A stretch of 12,430 nt of DNA from MADRE2 sp964397015 (GTDB taxonomy: Bacteria > Desulfobacterota > Desulfobacteria > Desulfobacterales > Desulfobacteraceae). The stretch's first letter is position 1. Every line of letters starts with the position of its first letter. The stretch covers positions 1 through 12,430 of the forward strand of contig CAYNHL010000108.1 in NCBI GenBank assembly GCA_964397015.1, written 5' to 3'. The position numbers and the translations under genes were made by a program. A model generated the notes under the pieces. The model was not told the DNA's origin. It saw only the letters and a program-made list of their open reading frames with translations, and did not search any database. This document shows, piece by piece, positions 1 to 6,176 of this stretch.

Positions 1-378
1 CAAGTTGAGCACCTGAGCGACGCCGCCGGCTTTGGGACGCAACAGGTGGCGATAGGGGCTTTGCTGCTGGGCATGCTTGTGGGGGGTGAAACGGGTGCCT
101 TCCACGAAATTGAAAATGGCGATAGGCGCCTTGCGAGCACGTGCGCACATGCGCTTGGTGGCTTCTCGATCAATCGTTGCCAGAGTAGGGTTCTGGGCGG
201 CTTGCTCACGCGTGATGCGCCGCATGATGGGAAATTCCAGCGCCCAGAAGGCAAGCCCCACGACGGGTATCCAAAGCAGCTGGCGCTTGACAAAGAATCG
301 CGGCATAGGAATACGCCGGTGCAGCACCAGCAACAGCATGACCGTTATCCATATGCTCTTCATGCTCCATTTTTTCAT
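1..378 (-). CDS. PlsC/YihG-type phospholipid acyltransferase, partial and N-terminally shortened
   Basis: Reading the minus strand from the ATG at 378 gives 126 residues open to the left edge, so the C-terminus lies outside the window. The start is preceded by AAGGAGG with 7 bases between, and an in-frame TAA lies about 35 bases upstream. Recognisable blocks are HRRIPMPRFFVKRQLLWIPV (20-39), GLAFWALEFPIMRR (41-54), FVEGTRFTP (91-99) and SPYRHLLRPKAGG (107-119). These match the 1-acyl-glycerol-3-phosphate acyltransferase subfamily typified by E. coli YihG; the EGTR block is the acyl-acceptor motif. In that family about 90 residues with the catalytic NHxxWxD motif precede the first block. Here there is only MKKWSMKSIWITVMLLLVL, so the HX4D catalytic pair is absent. 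It may be a truncated, inactive or misassembled gene. Family membership is confident, activity is not. It is separated from the next operon by a terminator. Confidence 0.75.
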   Translation of the reverse strand, partial: MKKWSMKSIWITVMLLLVLHRRIPMPRFFVKRQLLWIPVVGLAFWALEFPIMRRITREQAAQNPTLATIDREATKRMCARARKAPIAIFNFVEGTRFTPHKHAQQQSPYRHLLRPKAGGVAQVLNL

Positions 379-487
379 TGGTTTCCCTCCTTGTACATGA
401 CCAGCCGCAGCACCTTTTTACAGGCCGCCCTCGCCAGGTTTCGTCCTTTATGGTTTCACCAGGGATCTCTTGATTGTTTAAGGTTTT

Positions 488-515
488 AGCATACATAAGG
501 AACGGGTTCAAACAA
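488..515 (-). promoter_or_regulatory. Weak candidate promoter for the acyltransferase
   Basis: On the minus strand TTGTTT (515-510) is followed after 16 bases by TATGCT (493-488), about 110 bases upstream of the acyltransferase ATG. Three of six bases match the -35 consensus and four of six the -10. It lies directly after the upstream terminator, where a promoter would be expected, but the match is poor. Apart from this, 379-520 shows nothing recognisable. Confidence 0.2.
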
Positions 516-520
516 AATCC

Positions 521-561
521 AAAAAAAAACCGCGGCCGGGAAGCTGATAACCCGGCCGCGG
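521..561 (-). terminator. Strong intrinsic terminator of the gcd operon
   Basis: A perfect 11-bp GC-rich stem, CCGCGGCCGGG (530-540) pairing with CCCGGCCGCGG (551-561), encloses a 10-base loop. On the minus strand it is followed by nine T residues (529-521). It sits 30 bases beyond the stop codon of the crotonase gene and ends the biotin carrier-gcdA-crotonase operon. On the plus strand there is no T tract after the stem, so it acts in one direction. Confidence 0.93.
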
Positions 562-591
562 TCAAAAATCAGGAGTGATTTTTTCAATGAA

Positions 592-1362
592 CTATTTATT
601 CTGCCATTGTGGTCTTCTCTTTTCCTCAAAACTGCTGATTCCTTCCAGGGTGTCTCCTGTTTTCATCAGGGTATTGAGAAAATAATTGCTCACCAGGTCC
701 ACGCCCTGGGAAAAACTGGTTCCTATATGCCGCTTGACAGCCCGCTTGTTCAGCCGGATTATCAAGGGGCTGGCCATGCAGATTTCCTTGACGGTTTTAC
801 CTACTTCCTCTTCAAAAGTGTCTGCCGGTGCCACCTGGGTGACAAACCCCAGGTCCCGTGCCTGGGCTGCTGTATAATTACGTCCGGTGGTACAGATCTC
901 GATGGCCTTGGCCACTCCTACCAGCTCGGGCAGCCGCAGGGCGGCGTAAGGCGGGAAAAACCCCAGCTTGATTTCGGGCTGACCGAAAATGGCCTTTTCC
1001 GAGGCCATGACGATATCGCACGCAATGGCCACTTCCATGCCGCCACCCAGACAGGCACCGTTGACAGCGGCTATGATCGGGATATCAATCATGTTGACCA
1101 GTTCGAATATACGGTTGAAGACCGCCACCATTTCATCCACCTGTTCCGGCTTGTGGTCCGCAACTTCGACACCGGCACAAAAGCTTCTGCCTTCTCCGGT
1201 AATCACGACACACTTGAGGGTATCGTCGGCGGCAATGCTTTGAAGCTCGGCGTTCAATTCTGTCATCATGGGAATGTCCAGAACATTGTGTTTTGGCCGA
1301 TTGAGGGTTATCCTGGCCACCTGTTCATCTTTTTCAATATTCAGGAATCTGGGTTCTGCCAT
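592..1362 (-). CDS. Crotonase-family acyl-CoA hydratase, resembling cyclohexa-1,5-diene-1-carbonyl-CoA hydratase (Dch/BamR)
   Basis: The 256-residue protein has the full crotonase fold pattern: oxyanion-hole loop FCAGVEV (61-67), NGACLGGGMEVA (101-112) and FGQPEIKLG (126-134). Both catalytic acids of enoyl-CoA hydratases are present, as E110 and E130. The segment after the second acid reads FFPPYAA (135-141) where typical crotonyl-CoA hydratases have IPGAGG. FFPPYAA, FCAGV-V-DH and the ending FEEKRRPQWQNK resemble dienoyl-CoA hydratases of anaerobic benzoyl-CoA degradation as I remember them. By context the alternative is crotonyl-CoA hydratase, the step after glutaconyl-CoA decarboxylation. 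The start has GGGAGG close upstream and lies 40 bases after gcdA, so it is probably cotranscribed as the last gene of the operon. Family is certain; substrate is inferred. Confidence 0.9.
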   Translation of the reverse strand: MAEPRFLNIEKDEQVARITLNRPKHNVLDIPMMTELNAELQSIAADDTLKCVVITGEGRSFCAGVEVADHKPEQVDEMVAVFNRIFELVNMIDIPIIAAVNGACLGGGMEVAIACDIVMASEKAIFGQPEIKLGFFPPYAALRLPELVGVAKAIEICTTGRNYTAAQARDLGFVTQVAPADTFEEEVGKTVKEICMASPLIIRLNKRAVKRHIGTSFSQGVDLVSNYFLNTLMKTGDTLEGISSFEEKRRPQWQNK

Positions 1363-1402
1363 TGTTTCCTCCCTTCTGGTTGATTTTTAGCCCTGTCGAT
1401 AA

Positions 1403-3136
1403 CTACCCCTTGATGATCCTGGGCAAAATCATCTGGTGCTGCGGGCAGATTGATTTCGGATTCTGGTATGCAGCCCCGGCAAACGCCTGCATGTATTTCC
1501 TCAATTCCTTGAGGCAGACGACCTCATCCACCATACCGGTTTTTGCACAGAACAGGGGCCGCGATTTTTCGTGATATTCTTGAGCGATCTTGTTCATGTT
1601 GTCAATCACGGGCTGAAGATCGTTACCTGCCGCCTGCTCCTTTACAAGCCGCCGTGCATAGGATGCCACGGCTGCTGTTTCACCATGCATGACATAAATC
1701 TCGGTGGCCACGGTTCCCAGGGTAAATGCGTTGTGGCGGTTGGCCGTAGGCCCGCCCATGACATAATGGGCCGCTGCGGATCCCTTGCGCAGTACTGTGA
1801 GCATCATGGGGACATCGGTCTGCTGAATGGAATAAATCAACGACTGACCAAGTCCGAGCAGCTCCGCTTTTTCGGCAATATCTCCAACATCGATACCAGA
1901 GGTATCCTGAAACCAGATAATGGGAATCCGGTCACGGCCGCAAAGGGTCACGAATTCATTCATCTTGATCAAACCCTGGCGGTACAGTTTTCCCCCGATG
2001 CCGGGATAATCGGCATATTCGGGATATCCTTTTCCAAGATACCCCTGGCGGTTCCCTATACATGCCACCAGGAAACCGTCCACCTTGCACAGACCGGTAT
2101 AGACTTCAGGGCCGTAGTCCGGCCTGAACTCGGTATGCTCACTGCCGTCCACCAGGCGGGCCAGGATCTGGTCAAAATTATAGGTTCTTTTGGGCTCCAG
2201 CGGTAAAAGCCTCATTACATCTTCGGCCGGAAACTCGGGATCCCTGGGCTCGGCCACCCTGAAAAACTTGGGGTTGTAGGCCGGCATATCCTTCATATAG
2301 TCCTTGAGCCCATCCAGGACCTCTTCTTCTTTTTCAAACACATACCGGAAAAACCCGGTGGCATCATAATGGGTTGTCACGCTGCCGGGAGGCTGGGCTT
2401 TATGGGTTTTGGCCTTTTCGATCAAATCGTTGGCCATCTCGAGGTTAAAACCTCCCTTTGGAGCCATGCCGCTGACGATACCGGCGCCGCCCACTGCAAT
2501 ATTGCAGTCCTTGTGGGCGAACAGAATGGTCGGACTGATGCTCTGGTATCCCCCGCCGGCCGGGTTTGTTCCGTAGATACCCGCCAGGATGGGAATGCCC
2601 ATCTGTTCCAGCTCGTTATGACGGTAAAATGGCGTACCCGCACCTCTGCGGTTGGCATAGAATTTTTCCTGTTCCGGCAGCTTTGCACCACTGCAGTTAA
2701 CCACCCACACCAGAGGAAGGTTGAGGCGTTTTGACAGATCGGTCACCCTCAGGATGTTTTCGGATTGCCCGGGCAGCCATGCCCCGGCCATGACTTTGTT
2801 GTCAAATCCGATGATCACCGCCCACTTGCCGGATATTTTACCCAGACCGTCAATAACATTGGTGGTGCCTTCAACATTATCCAGGGGGTTGAACAGTGTG
2901 TGAAGCGGGCACCAGGTACCCTCGTCCACAAGGTAATCAAGGCGCTGCCAGATGGTCATCTGTCCCCTGGCATTTATTTTTTCCGTAGGAAATCCGGCAT
3001 CCTTGACTGCCTGGACAGCCTGTGCCACTTCTCCTTCGGCTTTTTCCACCGCTTCAACATCTTTTTGTGTTCGCTTGATCTCTCCTTTTTTCAACGGGGT
3101 GCCAAAGGATGTCATCTTCTCAAAATACGGTCTCAT
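1403..3136 (-). CDS. gcdA: Glutaconyl-CoA decarboxylase alpha (carboxyltransferase) subunit
   Basis: GcdA transfers the C5 carboxylate of glutaconyl-CoA to biotin on a carrier protein, leaving crotonyl-CoA. This 577-residue protein is about the length of the Acidaminococcus fermentans enzyme (587) and follows it closely along its whole length. N-terminal carboxyltransferase half: WLPGQSENILR (120-130), NRRGAGTPF (162-170) and YGTNPAGGGYQSISPT (188-203). C-terminal half: IGGKLYRQGLIKMNEFVTLC, FQDTSGIDVGD and GLGQSLIYS, with the ending NPKSICPQHQMILPR. These details fit GcdA better than propionyl- or methylmalonyl-CoA carboxyltransferases. The ATG at 3136 follows an AGGAG at somewhat long spacing and begins MRPYFEKM, aligning with MPRYFQNM of the family. 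The biotin carrier ends 31 bases upstream and the crotonase begins 40 bases downstream. No membrane (beta) subunit is in the window. Confidence 0.94.
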   Translation of the reverse strand: MRPYFEKMTSFGTPLKKGEIKRTQKDVEAVEKAEGEVAQAVQAVKDAGFPTEKINARGQMTIWQRLDYLVDEGTWCPLHTLFNPLDNVEGTTNVIDGLGKISGKWAVIIGFDNKVMAGAWLPGQSENILRVTDLSKRLNLPLVWVVNCSGAKLPEQEKFYANRRGAGTPFYRHNELEQMGIPILAGIYGTNPAGGGYQSISPTILFAHKDCNIAVGGAGIVSGMAPKGGFNLEMANDLIEKAKTHKAQPPGSVTTHYDATGFFRYVFEKEEEVLDGLKDYMKDMPAYNPKFFRVAEPRDPEFPAEDVMRLLPLEPKRTYNFDQILARLVDGSEHTEFRPDYGPEVYTGLCKVDGFLVACIGNRQGYLGKGYPEYADYPGIGGKLYRQGLIKMNEFVTLCGRDRIPIIWFQDTSGIDVGDIAEKAELLGLGQSLIYSIQQTDVPMMLTVLRKGSAAAHYVMGGPTANRHNAFTLGTVATEIYVMHGETAAVASYARRLVKEQAAGNDLQPVIDNMNKIAQEYHEKSRPLFCAKTGMVDEVVCLKELRKYMQAFAGAAYQNPKSICPQHQMILPRIIKG

Positions 3137-3167
3137 TGTTTTTGCCTGCTCCTGAAGTTGAAAAAAA

Positions 3168-3383
3168 TTATTCTATTACAGCCAGAACGTCATCTTCCTG
3201 GATTTCATCACCCGCCTTGACCTTTACCGAAGCTACCTTTCCATCACAGGGAGCATAAATCGGCGTCTCCATCTTCATGGCTTCGATAATTATAATTTCC
3301 TCATCTTCTTCCACTTGTGTGCCTGCTTCAATATGGACGGATATCACTTTTCCTGCCAGGGGGGCCAACACATCTTCTGCCAT
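3168..3383 (-). CDS. Stand-alone biotin carboxyl carrier protein of the decarboxylase
   Basis: The 71-residue protein is a single biotinyl domain. It has the biotinylation motif EAMKMET (34-40), with K37 as the expected biotinylated lysine, and the flanking turns VLAPLAGKV (5-13) and PCDGKVASV (44-52) usual for such domains. It would shuttle CO2 from GcdA to a second site. It has no membrane segment and none of the Ala/Pro-rich linker found in the longer gamma subunits (about 145 residues) of classical Na+-pumping decarboxylases. The start at 3383 has an excellent GAGGAGG 6 bases upstream. It is the first gene of the minus operon, 31 bases before gcdA, and its start faces the divergent control region. 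An acetyl- or propionyl-CoA carboxylase carrier is possible by sequence alone, but adjacency to gcdA decides for the decarboxylase. Confidence 0.92.
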   Translation of the reverse strand: MAEDVLAPLAGKVISVHIEAGTQVEEDEEIIIIEAMKMETPIYAPCDGKVASVKVKAGDEIQEDDVLAVIE

Positions 3384-3446
3384 AATTACCTCCTCAAAAA
3401 TTATTTAACTGCCTTTATCAAGGTACTTGAATATAAATATTGCATG

Positions 3447-3480
3447 GTTTCATATACCAGGCTGTTCTGCCATATGAAAC
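3447..3480. repeat. Inverted repeat next to operator A
   Basis: GTTTCATAT (3447-3455) and ATATGAAAC (3472-3480) form a perfect 9-bp inverted repeat with a 16-base spacer. The right arm overlaps operator A. The left arm lies within TGGTTTCATATACCA (3445-3459), which has TGGT/ACCA ends. It may be a further half-site for the same regulator or a second binding register. It lies in the leader of the biotin carrier gene. Confidence 0.5.
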
Positions 3481-3496
3481 ACTGTTTTAATATATA
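3474..3496. promoter_or_regulatory. Operator-like site A (gcd side)
   Basis: The 11-base core AAACACTGTTT (3477-3487) is a perfect palindrome about position 3482, with ATG before it and TAATATATA after. Site B at 3582-3604 is the same in 21 of 23 positions. The GAAAC..GTTT core resembles binding sites known for IclR-family proteins, notably the KdgR box, and an IclR gene lies in the adjacent operon. On the minus strand TATATT (3494-3489) inside the site could be a -10 for the biotin carrier-gcdA operon, with a poor -35 (TGGAAG, 3517-3512). Binding here would then block that promoter. The repeat is visible; the binding protein is inferred. Confidence 0.6.
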
Positions 3497-3523
3497 CCCA
3501 ACCATGAAATACTTCCAGTCATA

Positions 3524-3546
3524 TGTCAAGTTTTTTTTACTTGACA
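3524..3546. promoter_or_regulatory. Central palindrome of the divergent control region
   Basis: TGTCAAG (3524-3530) and CTTGACA (3540-3546) form a perfect 7-bp inverted repeat around a T8A spacer. Each arm contains a consensus -35 hexamer, TTGACA, one on each strand: plus 3541-3546 and minus 3529-3524. For the plus strand TAACCT (3565-3570) follows at 18 bases as a weak -10. The centre (3535) coincides with the midpoint (3536) between operators A and B. It could be paired divergent -35 elements or the site of an activator. Confidence 0.5.
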
Positions 3547-3577
3547 AAAAAACCATTCTTTCGGTAACCTAAACCCA

Positions 3578-3583
3578 TATAAT
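3578..3583 (+). promoter_or_regulatory. Candidate -10 element of the gctA operon
   Basis: TATAAT matches the -10 consensus exactly and overlaps the first two bases of operator B. With it, transcription would start near 3590, the centre of the operator, leaving a leader of about 26 bases before gctA. No good -35 is found 16-18 bases upstream; TTGACA at 3541-3546 is 31 bases away, too far to serve this hexamer. A promoter that needs an activator is possible. Confidence 0.45.
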
Positions 3584-3604
3584 GAAACATTGTTTTAACA
3601 TATA
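3582..3604. promoter_or_regulatory. Operator-like site B (gctA side)
   Basis: The core AAACATTGTTT (3585-3595) is a perfect palindrome centred on 3590, 108 bp from the centre of site A (roughly ten helical turns). The flanks ATG and TAACATATA match site A except at one position, and the core differs from site A only at its central base. It overlaps the candidate -10 and ends 11 bases before the gctA start, where a bound repressor would block initiation. The IclR-family protein encoded at 5378-6160 is the likely ligand. Confidence 0.62.
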
Positions 3605-3615
3605 AAACATGAGAC

Positions 3616-4602
3616 ATGATGACACCCGGTTCCAAAAACAAGGTGATGTCCCTTGAAACAGCCATCCAGACCTATGTAAAAAAGGGTTCCCACGTATCCA
3701 TCGGCGGATTTACCATAAACAGGAATCCCATGGCGGCGGTCCATGAAATCATCCGCCAGGGGACCGGCAACCTTCATCTGTATGCCCACTCCAACGGGCA
3801 GGGCGTGGATACCCTTATCGGTGCGGGCTGCGTTGAAAAGCTCGAGATCGCCTATTCCGGAAACGGCCGTTTCGCACCGACCTGCCTCTGCTTCAAACGC
3901 GCCGTTCTGGAAAAAAACCTCATGGTCGAGGACTACAGTAATTTTCAAATGGCCTTGAGATTTCTAGCAGGGGCCATGGGCGTTCCCTTTCTACCGACCT
4001 ATTCTTCCCTTGGAACCGACATCATTGAAAAATGGGGGTTTGATCCTGAAACCAGGCACCAGGACCCAAGGATTCCGGACAAAAAACTGGTCCTGATCAA
4101 CAATCCCTTTGCCGGCGGAGAGACCCGCGAACCCCTGGTACTCGTACCGGCCATAAACCCGGATGTCACCATCATCCATGCCCAGAAAGCAGACCCTGAC
4201 GGCTGCACCCGCATCGAGGGTCTTACATTTGCCGATGTGGACCAGGCCAAGGCCGCCCGGCACGTGATCGTGACCTGTGAAAAAATCGTGGACCCGGGGA
4301 AGCTTCGCCAGGACTCCCAGGCAAATCAGCTGCCCGGATTCTGTGTGGATGCCGTAGTCCATGTTCCACTGGGCGCCTATCCAACGGCCTGCTTCAACGT
4401 GCACGACTATGATGCAACCTTTCTGGAAACCTATCATGAGGCAGCCAAAGCGCAGTCCACTCTGGATACCTTTTTCGATAACTATATTTTTTTTGTGGAC
4501 AACCATGCCGCGTTTTTAAAAACAGCTCTCGGTGACCGCCTCGATGAAATCAGGGCCAATCCGGAAACCGGTTATTCAGACAGGATGAAACGCAGCACAT
4601 GA
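3616..4602 (+). CDS. gctA: Glutaconate/glutarate CoA-transferase subunit A
   Basis: This 328-residue protein matches the A subunit of the family I CoA-transferase of Acidaminococcus glutaconate fermentation (about 320 residues). Conserved blocks include the glycine-rich SIGGFTINRNPMAAVHEI (28-45), DTLIGAGCVEKLE (65-77), LINNPFAGGE, PDVTIIHAQKADPDGCTRI and CVDAVVHVPLGAYPT. Together with GctB it would move CoA from a donor such as acetyl-CoA onto a C5 dicarboxylate. Next to a glutaryl-CoA dehydrogenase, glutarate is a likely physiological substrate, but that is inference. Two ATG codons stand in tandem at 3616 and 3619 with no Shine-Dalgarno-like sequence; the first is listed. A third in-frame ATG (3646) would leave the family's usual short N-terminus incomplete. 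It is the first gene of the plus operon and overlaps gctB by 4 bp. Confidence 0.92.
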   Translation: MMTPGSKNKVMSLETAIQTYVKKGSHVSIGGFTINRNPMAAVHEIIRQGTGNLHLYAHSNGQGVDTLIGAGCVEKLEIAYSGNGRFAPTCLCFKRAVLEKNLMVEDYSNFQMALRFLAGAMGVPFLPTYSSLGTDIIEKWGFDPETRHQDPRIPDKKLVLINNPFAGGETREPLVLVPAINPDVTIIHAQKADPDGCTRIEGLTFADVDQAKAARHVIVTCEKIVDPGKLRQDSQANQLPGFCVDAVVHVPLGAYPTACFNVHDYDATFLETYHEAAKAQSTLDTFFDNYIFFVDNHAAFLKTALGDRLDEIRANPETGYSDRMKRST

Positions 4603-5363
4603 ACTATTCCTTAACGGAAATGATGGCACTGGCGGCTGCCCGCCAGATAAAAAACAAAGACATTGTCTTCTGCGGCACTGGTATTTCTATGGTGGCAGCC
4701 ATGGCGGCAAAACATATCCACGCCCCGGACAGCGTCATCTTCTTTGAAACAGGAGCTGTTGATTCCTGCCTCAAGGATCTGCCGCTGGCCGTATCCGACC
4801 CGAGGGTCATGCACCGGGCATCGGTGTTCTGCTCCCTGGCGGAAGCGTTTGGGTTCATGCAAAACCGGAAAACAGGAAAAAACGTCGTGGGTGTTGTGGG
4901 CGCAGCCCAGATAGATATCTTCGGCAATTTGAATTCAACCGCCATTGGTGACTATCAATCTCCCGAGGTCAGGTTTCCAGGCAGCGGCGGCGCCTGTGAC
5001 GTGGCATCCTTTGTCAACAGATTGATCGTGTTCATGAAGCTGGAAAAACGCAAGTTTGTAGAAACCCTGTCCTACCGGACCAGCCCGGGATGGATATCAG
5101 GCCATGACAGCCGTGAAAAAACAGGCCTGCCGGGTTCAGGGCCTTCCCTGGTCATCACGGACAAAGGCATCCTGGGATTTGACCCGAAAACAAGGCAAAT
5201 GATGCTAAAAGCCTGTTACCCTGGGATTGACCCGGCCGACATACAAAAAAATATAAGCTTTGACATAGACATTTCCAATGCAGCGTTTTTTCCCGAACCG
5301 ACCGGGGATGAACTTCATGTGCTCAGGCAGACCATTGATCCGGAAAAACTGATTGTCAAATAA
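4599..5363 (+). CDS. gctB: Glutaconate/glutarate CoA-transferase subunit B
   Basis: The 254-residue partner of GctA carries the catalytic glutamate. E50 in SVIFFETGAVDS aligns with Glu54 of the Acidaminococcus B subunit (HIIVESGLMDCS), which forms the glutamyl-CoA thioester. Other conserved blocks are VFCGTGISMVAAMAAK (23-38), GAAQIDIFGNLNSTAIGDY (101-119), GSGGACDVASF (128-138), YRTSPGWISG (159-168) and ITDKGILGFDPKT. The length is close to the reference (about 266). Start and gctA stop share ATGA (4599-4602), so translation is probably coupled, as fits an enzyme needing both subunits in equal amounts. The iclR start follows 14 bases after the stop. Confidence 0.93.
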   Translation: MNYSLTEMMALAAARQIKNKDIVFCGTGISMVAAMAAKHIHAPDSVIFFETGAVDSCLKDLPLAVSDPRVMHRASVFCSLAEAFGFMQNRKTGKNVVGVVGAAQIDIFGNLNSTAIGDYQSPEVRFPGSGGACDVASFVNRLIVFMKLEKRKFVETLSYRTSPGWISGHDSREKTGLPGSGPSLVITDKGILGFDPKTRQMMLKACYPGIDPADIQKNISFDIDISNAAFFPEPTGDELHVLRQTIDPEKLIVK

Positions 5364-5377
5364 CTTCAAGGACTTGA

Positions 5378-6160
5378 ATGACCCGAGACCATCAAAAACT
5401 CAATTCCATTGAAAAGGCCATTGAAATCCTGCTGAAATTCCAGGACAAGAAAACCCACTGGGGTATCAGGGAACTGAGTGCGGAACTGTCTTTCAGTCCC
5501 GCGACAGTACAGCGCATACTCCAGATCCTCAAATCCTATGATTTTGTACGCCAGGACCCTGTCAGCCGCCAGTATTTCATCGGCAATATCTTTTACCGGT
5601 TTCTCCAGACCCTGAACACGTCCAACAGCCTGACAACAGCCGGCAGGCCGTTTCTCCTGAAAGTGGCCGAACAGACAAAGGAAACCGTACACCTGAACAT
5701 CATCGAAGGAAAATTCAGGATCTGTATCGATCATATTGAATCCCCCATGGTATTGAAGGCCAGCATGCCGGTCGGACACAAATCACCACTGTATGCCGGG
5801 GCCTCTGCCAAATGTCTTCTGGCTTTTTCCACCAGGGAATATATCAGCAATTATCTGGCGGAAATCACGCTTGAACCCCTCACTCAAAACACCATTTCAA
5901 ATCCGGAAAAGCTGTCCGGAGAACTCGAACGTATCCGGTCCCAGGGGTATGCCATCAGCCTGGGCGAAAGGACTCCGGGACTCGGGTCCCTGAGCGCCCC
6001 TGTTTTCAGTCATGACGGGTTGATCCAGGCAAGCCTGAGCCTTGCGGTTCCTGAAATACGTATCAAACAGGAAGATCACCTGAAATTTTGTACCAATATA
6101 CTAGTCGGCCAGGCCCGTGCCTTTTCAAAGGCGCTCGGGTTCAGGGCCGAAAAATTTTAA
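5378..6160 (+). CDS. IclR-family transcriptional regulator
   Basis: The 260-residue protein has the two-domain IclR layout. An N-terminal winged helix-turn-helix (about 10-72) has its recognition region near ELSAELSFSPATVQRILQIL (32-51). A C-terminal effector-binding domain (about 85-255) has the characteristic GHKSPLYAGASAKCLLAF (133-150). The start has AAGGA 5 bases upstream and follows gctB by 14 bases, so the regulator is made from the operon it probably controls. The palindromic sites A and B in the gcd/gctA intergenic region resemble IclR-type operators, suggesting control of both divergent operons, probably in response to a glutarate-derived acid or CoA ester. Whether it represses or activates cannot be read from the sequence. 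Confidence 0.93.
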   Translation: MTRDHQKLNSIEKAIEILLKFQDKKTHWGIRELSAELSFSPATVQRILQILKSYDFVRQDPVSRQYFIGNIFYRFLQTLNTSNSLTTAGRPFLLKVAEQTKETVHLNIIEGKFRICIDHIESPMVLKASMPVGHKSPLYAGASAKCLLAFSTREYISNYLAEITLEPLTQNTISNPEKLSGELERIRSQGYAISLGERTPGLGSLSAPVFSHDGLIQASLSLAVPEIRIKQEDHLKFCTNILVGQARAFSKALGFRAEKF

Positions 6161-6176
6161 CCTGTTAGGAGGAAAA

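Noticed and set aside
46..565. Overlapping open frames of 147 residues on the plus strand (46-489) and 119 residues on the minus strand (206-565)
   Set aside because: Neither resembles a protein family. They are shadows of the acyltransferase frame (378 to 1, minus), which has clear family motifs and a strong ribosome site; the minus frame also reads through the terminator.
607..1383. Long plus-strand frame of 258 residues opposite the crotonase
   Set aside because: The crotonase on the minus strand has complete catalytic motifs, a good start and operon context; the plus frame shows no recognisable domain and no ribosome site.
1571..2206. Plus-strand frame of 211 residues opposite gcdA
   Set aside because: Antisense shadow of a strongly conserved GcdA region, with Cys/His-rich low-quality composition and no domain.
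3524..3546. TGTCAAG/CTTGACA hairpin as a transcription terminator
   Set aside because: The T run is in the loop, not after the stem. Neither strand has a T tract following the hairpin, and it lies between two divergent promoters.
6117..6176. Upstream start of the dehydrogenase at 6117, adding 20 residues
   Set aside because: It would overlap the iclR 3' end and lacks a ribosome site, while the ATG at 6177 has AGGAGG at proper spacing and the usual family N-terminus.
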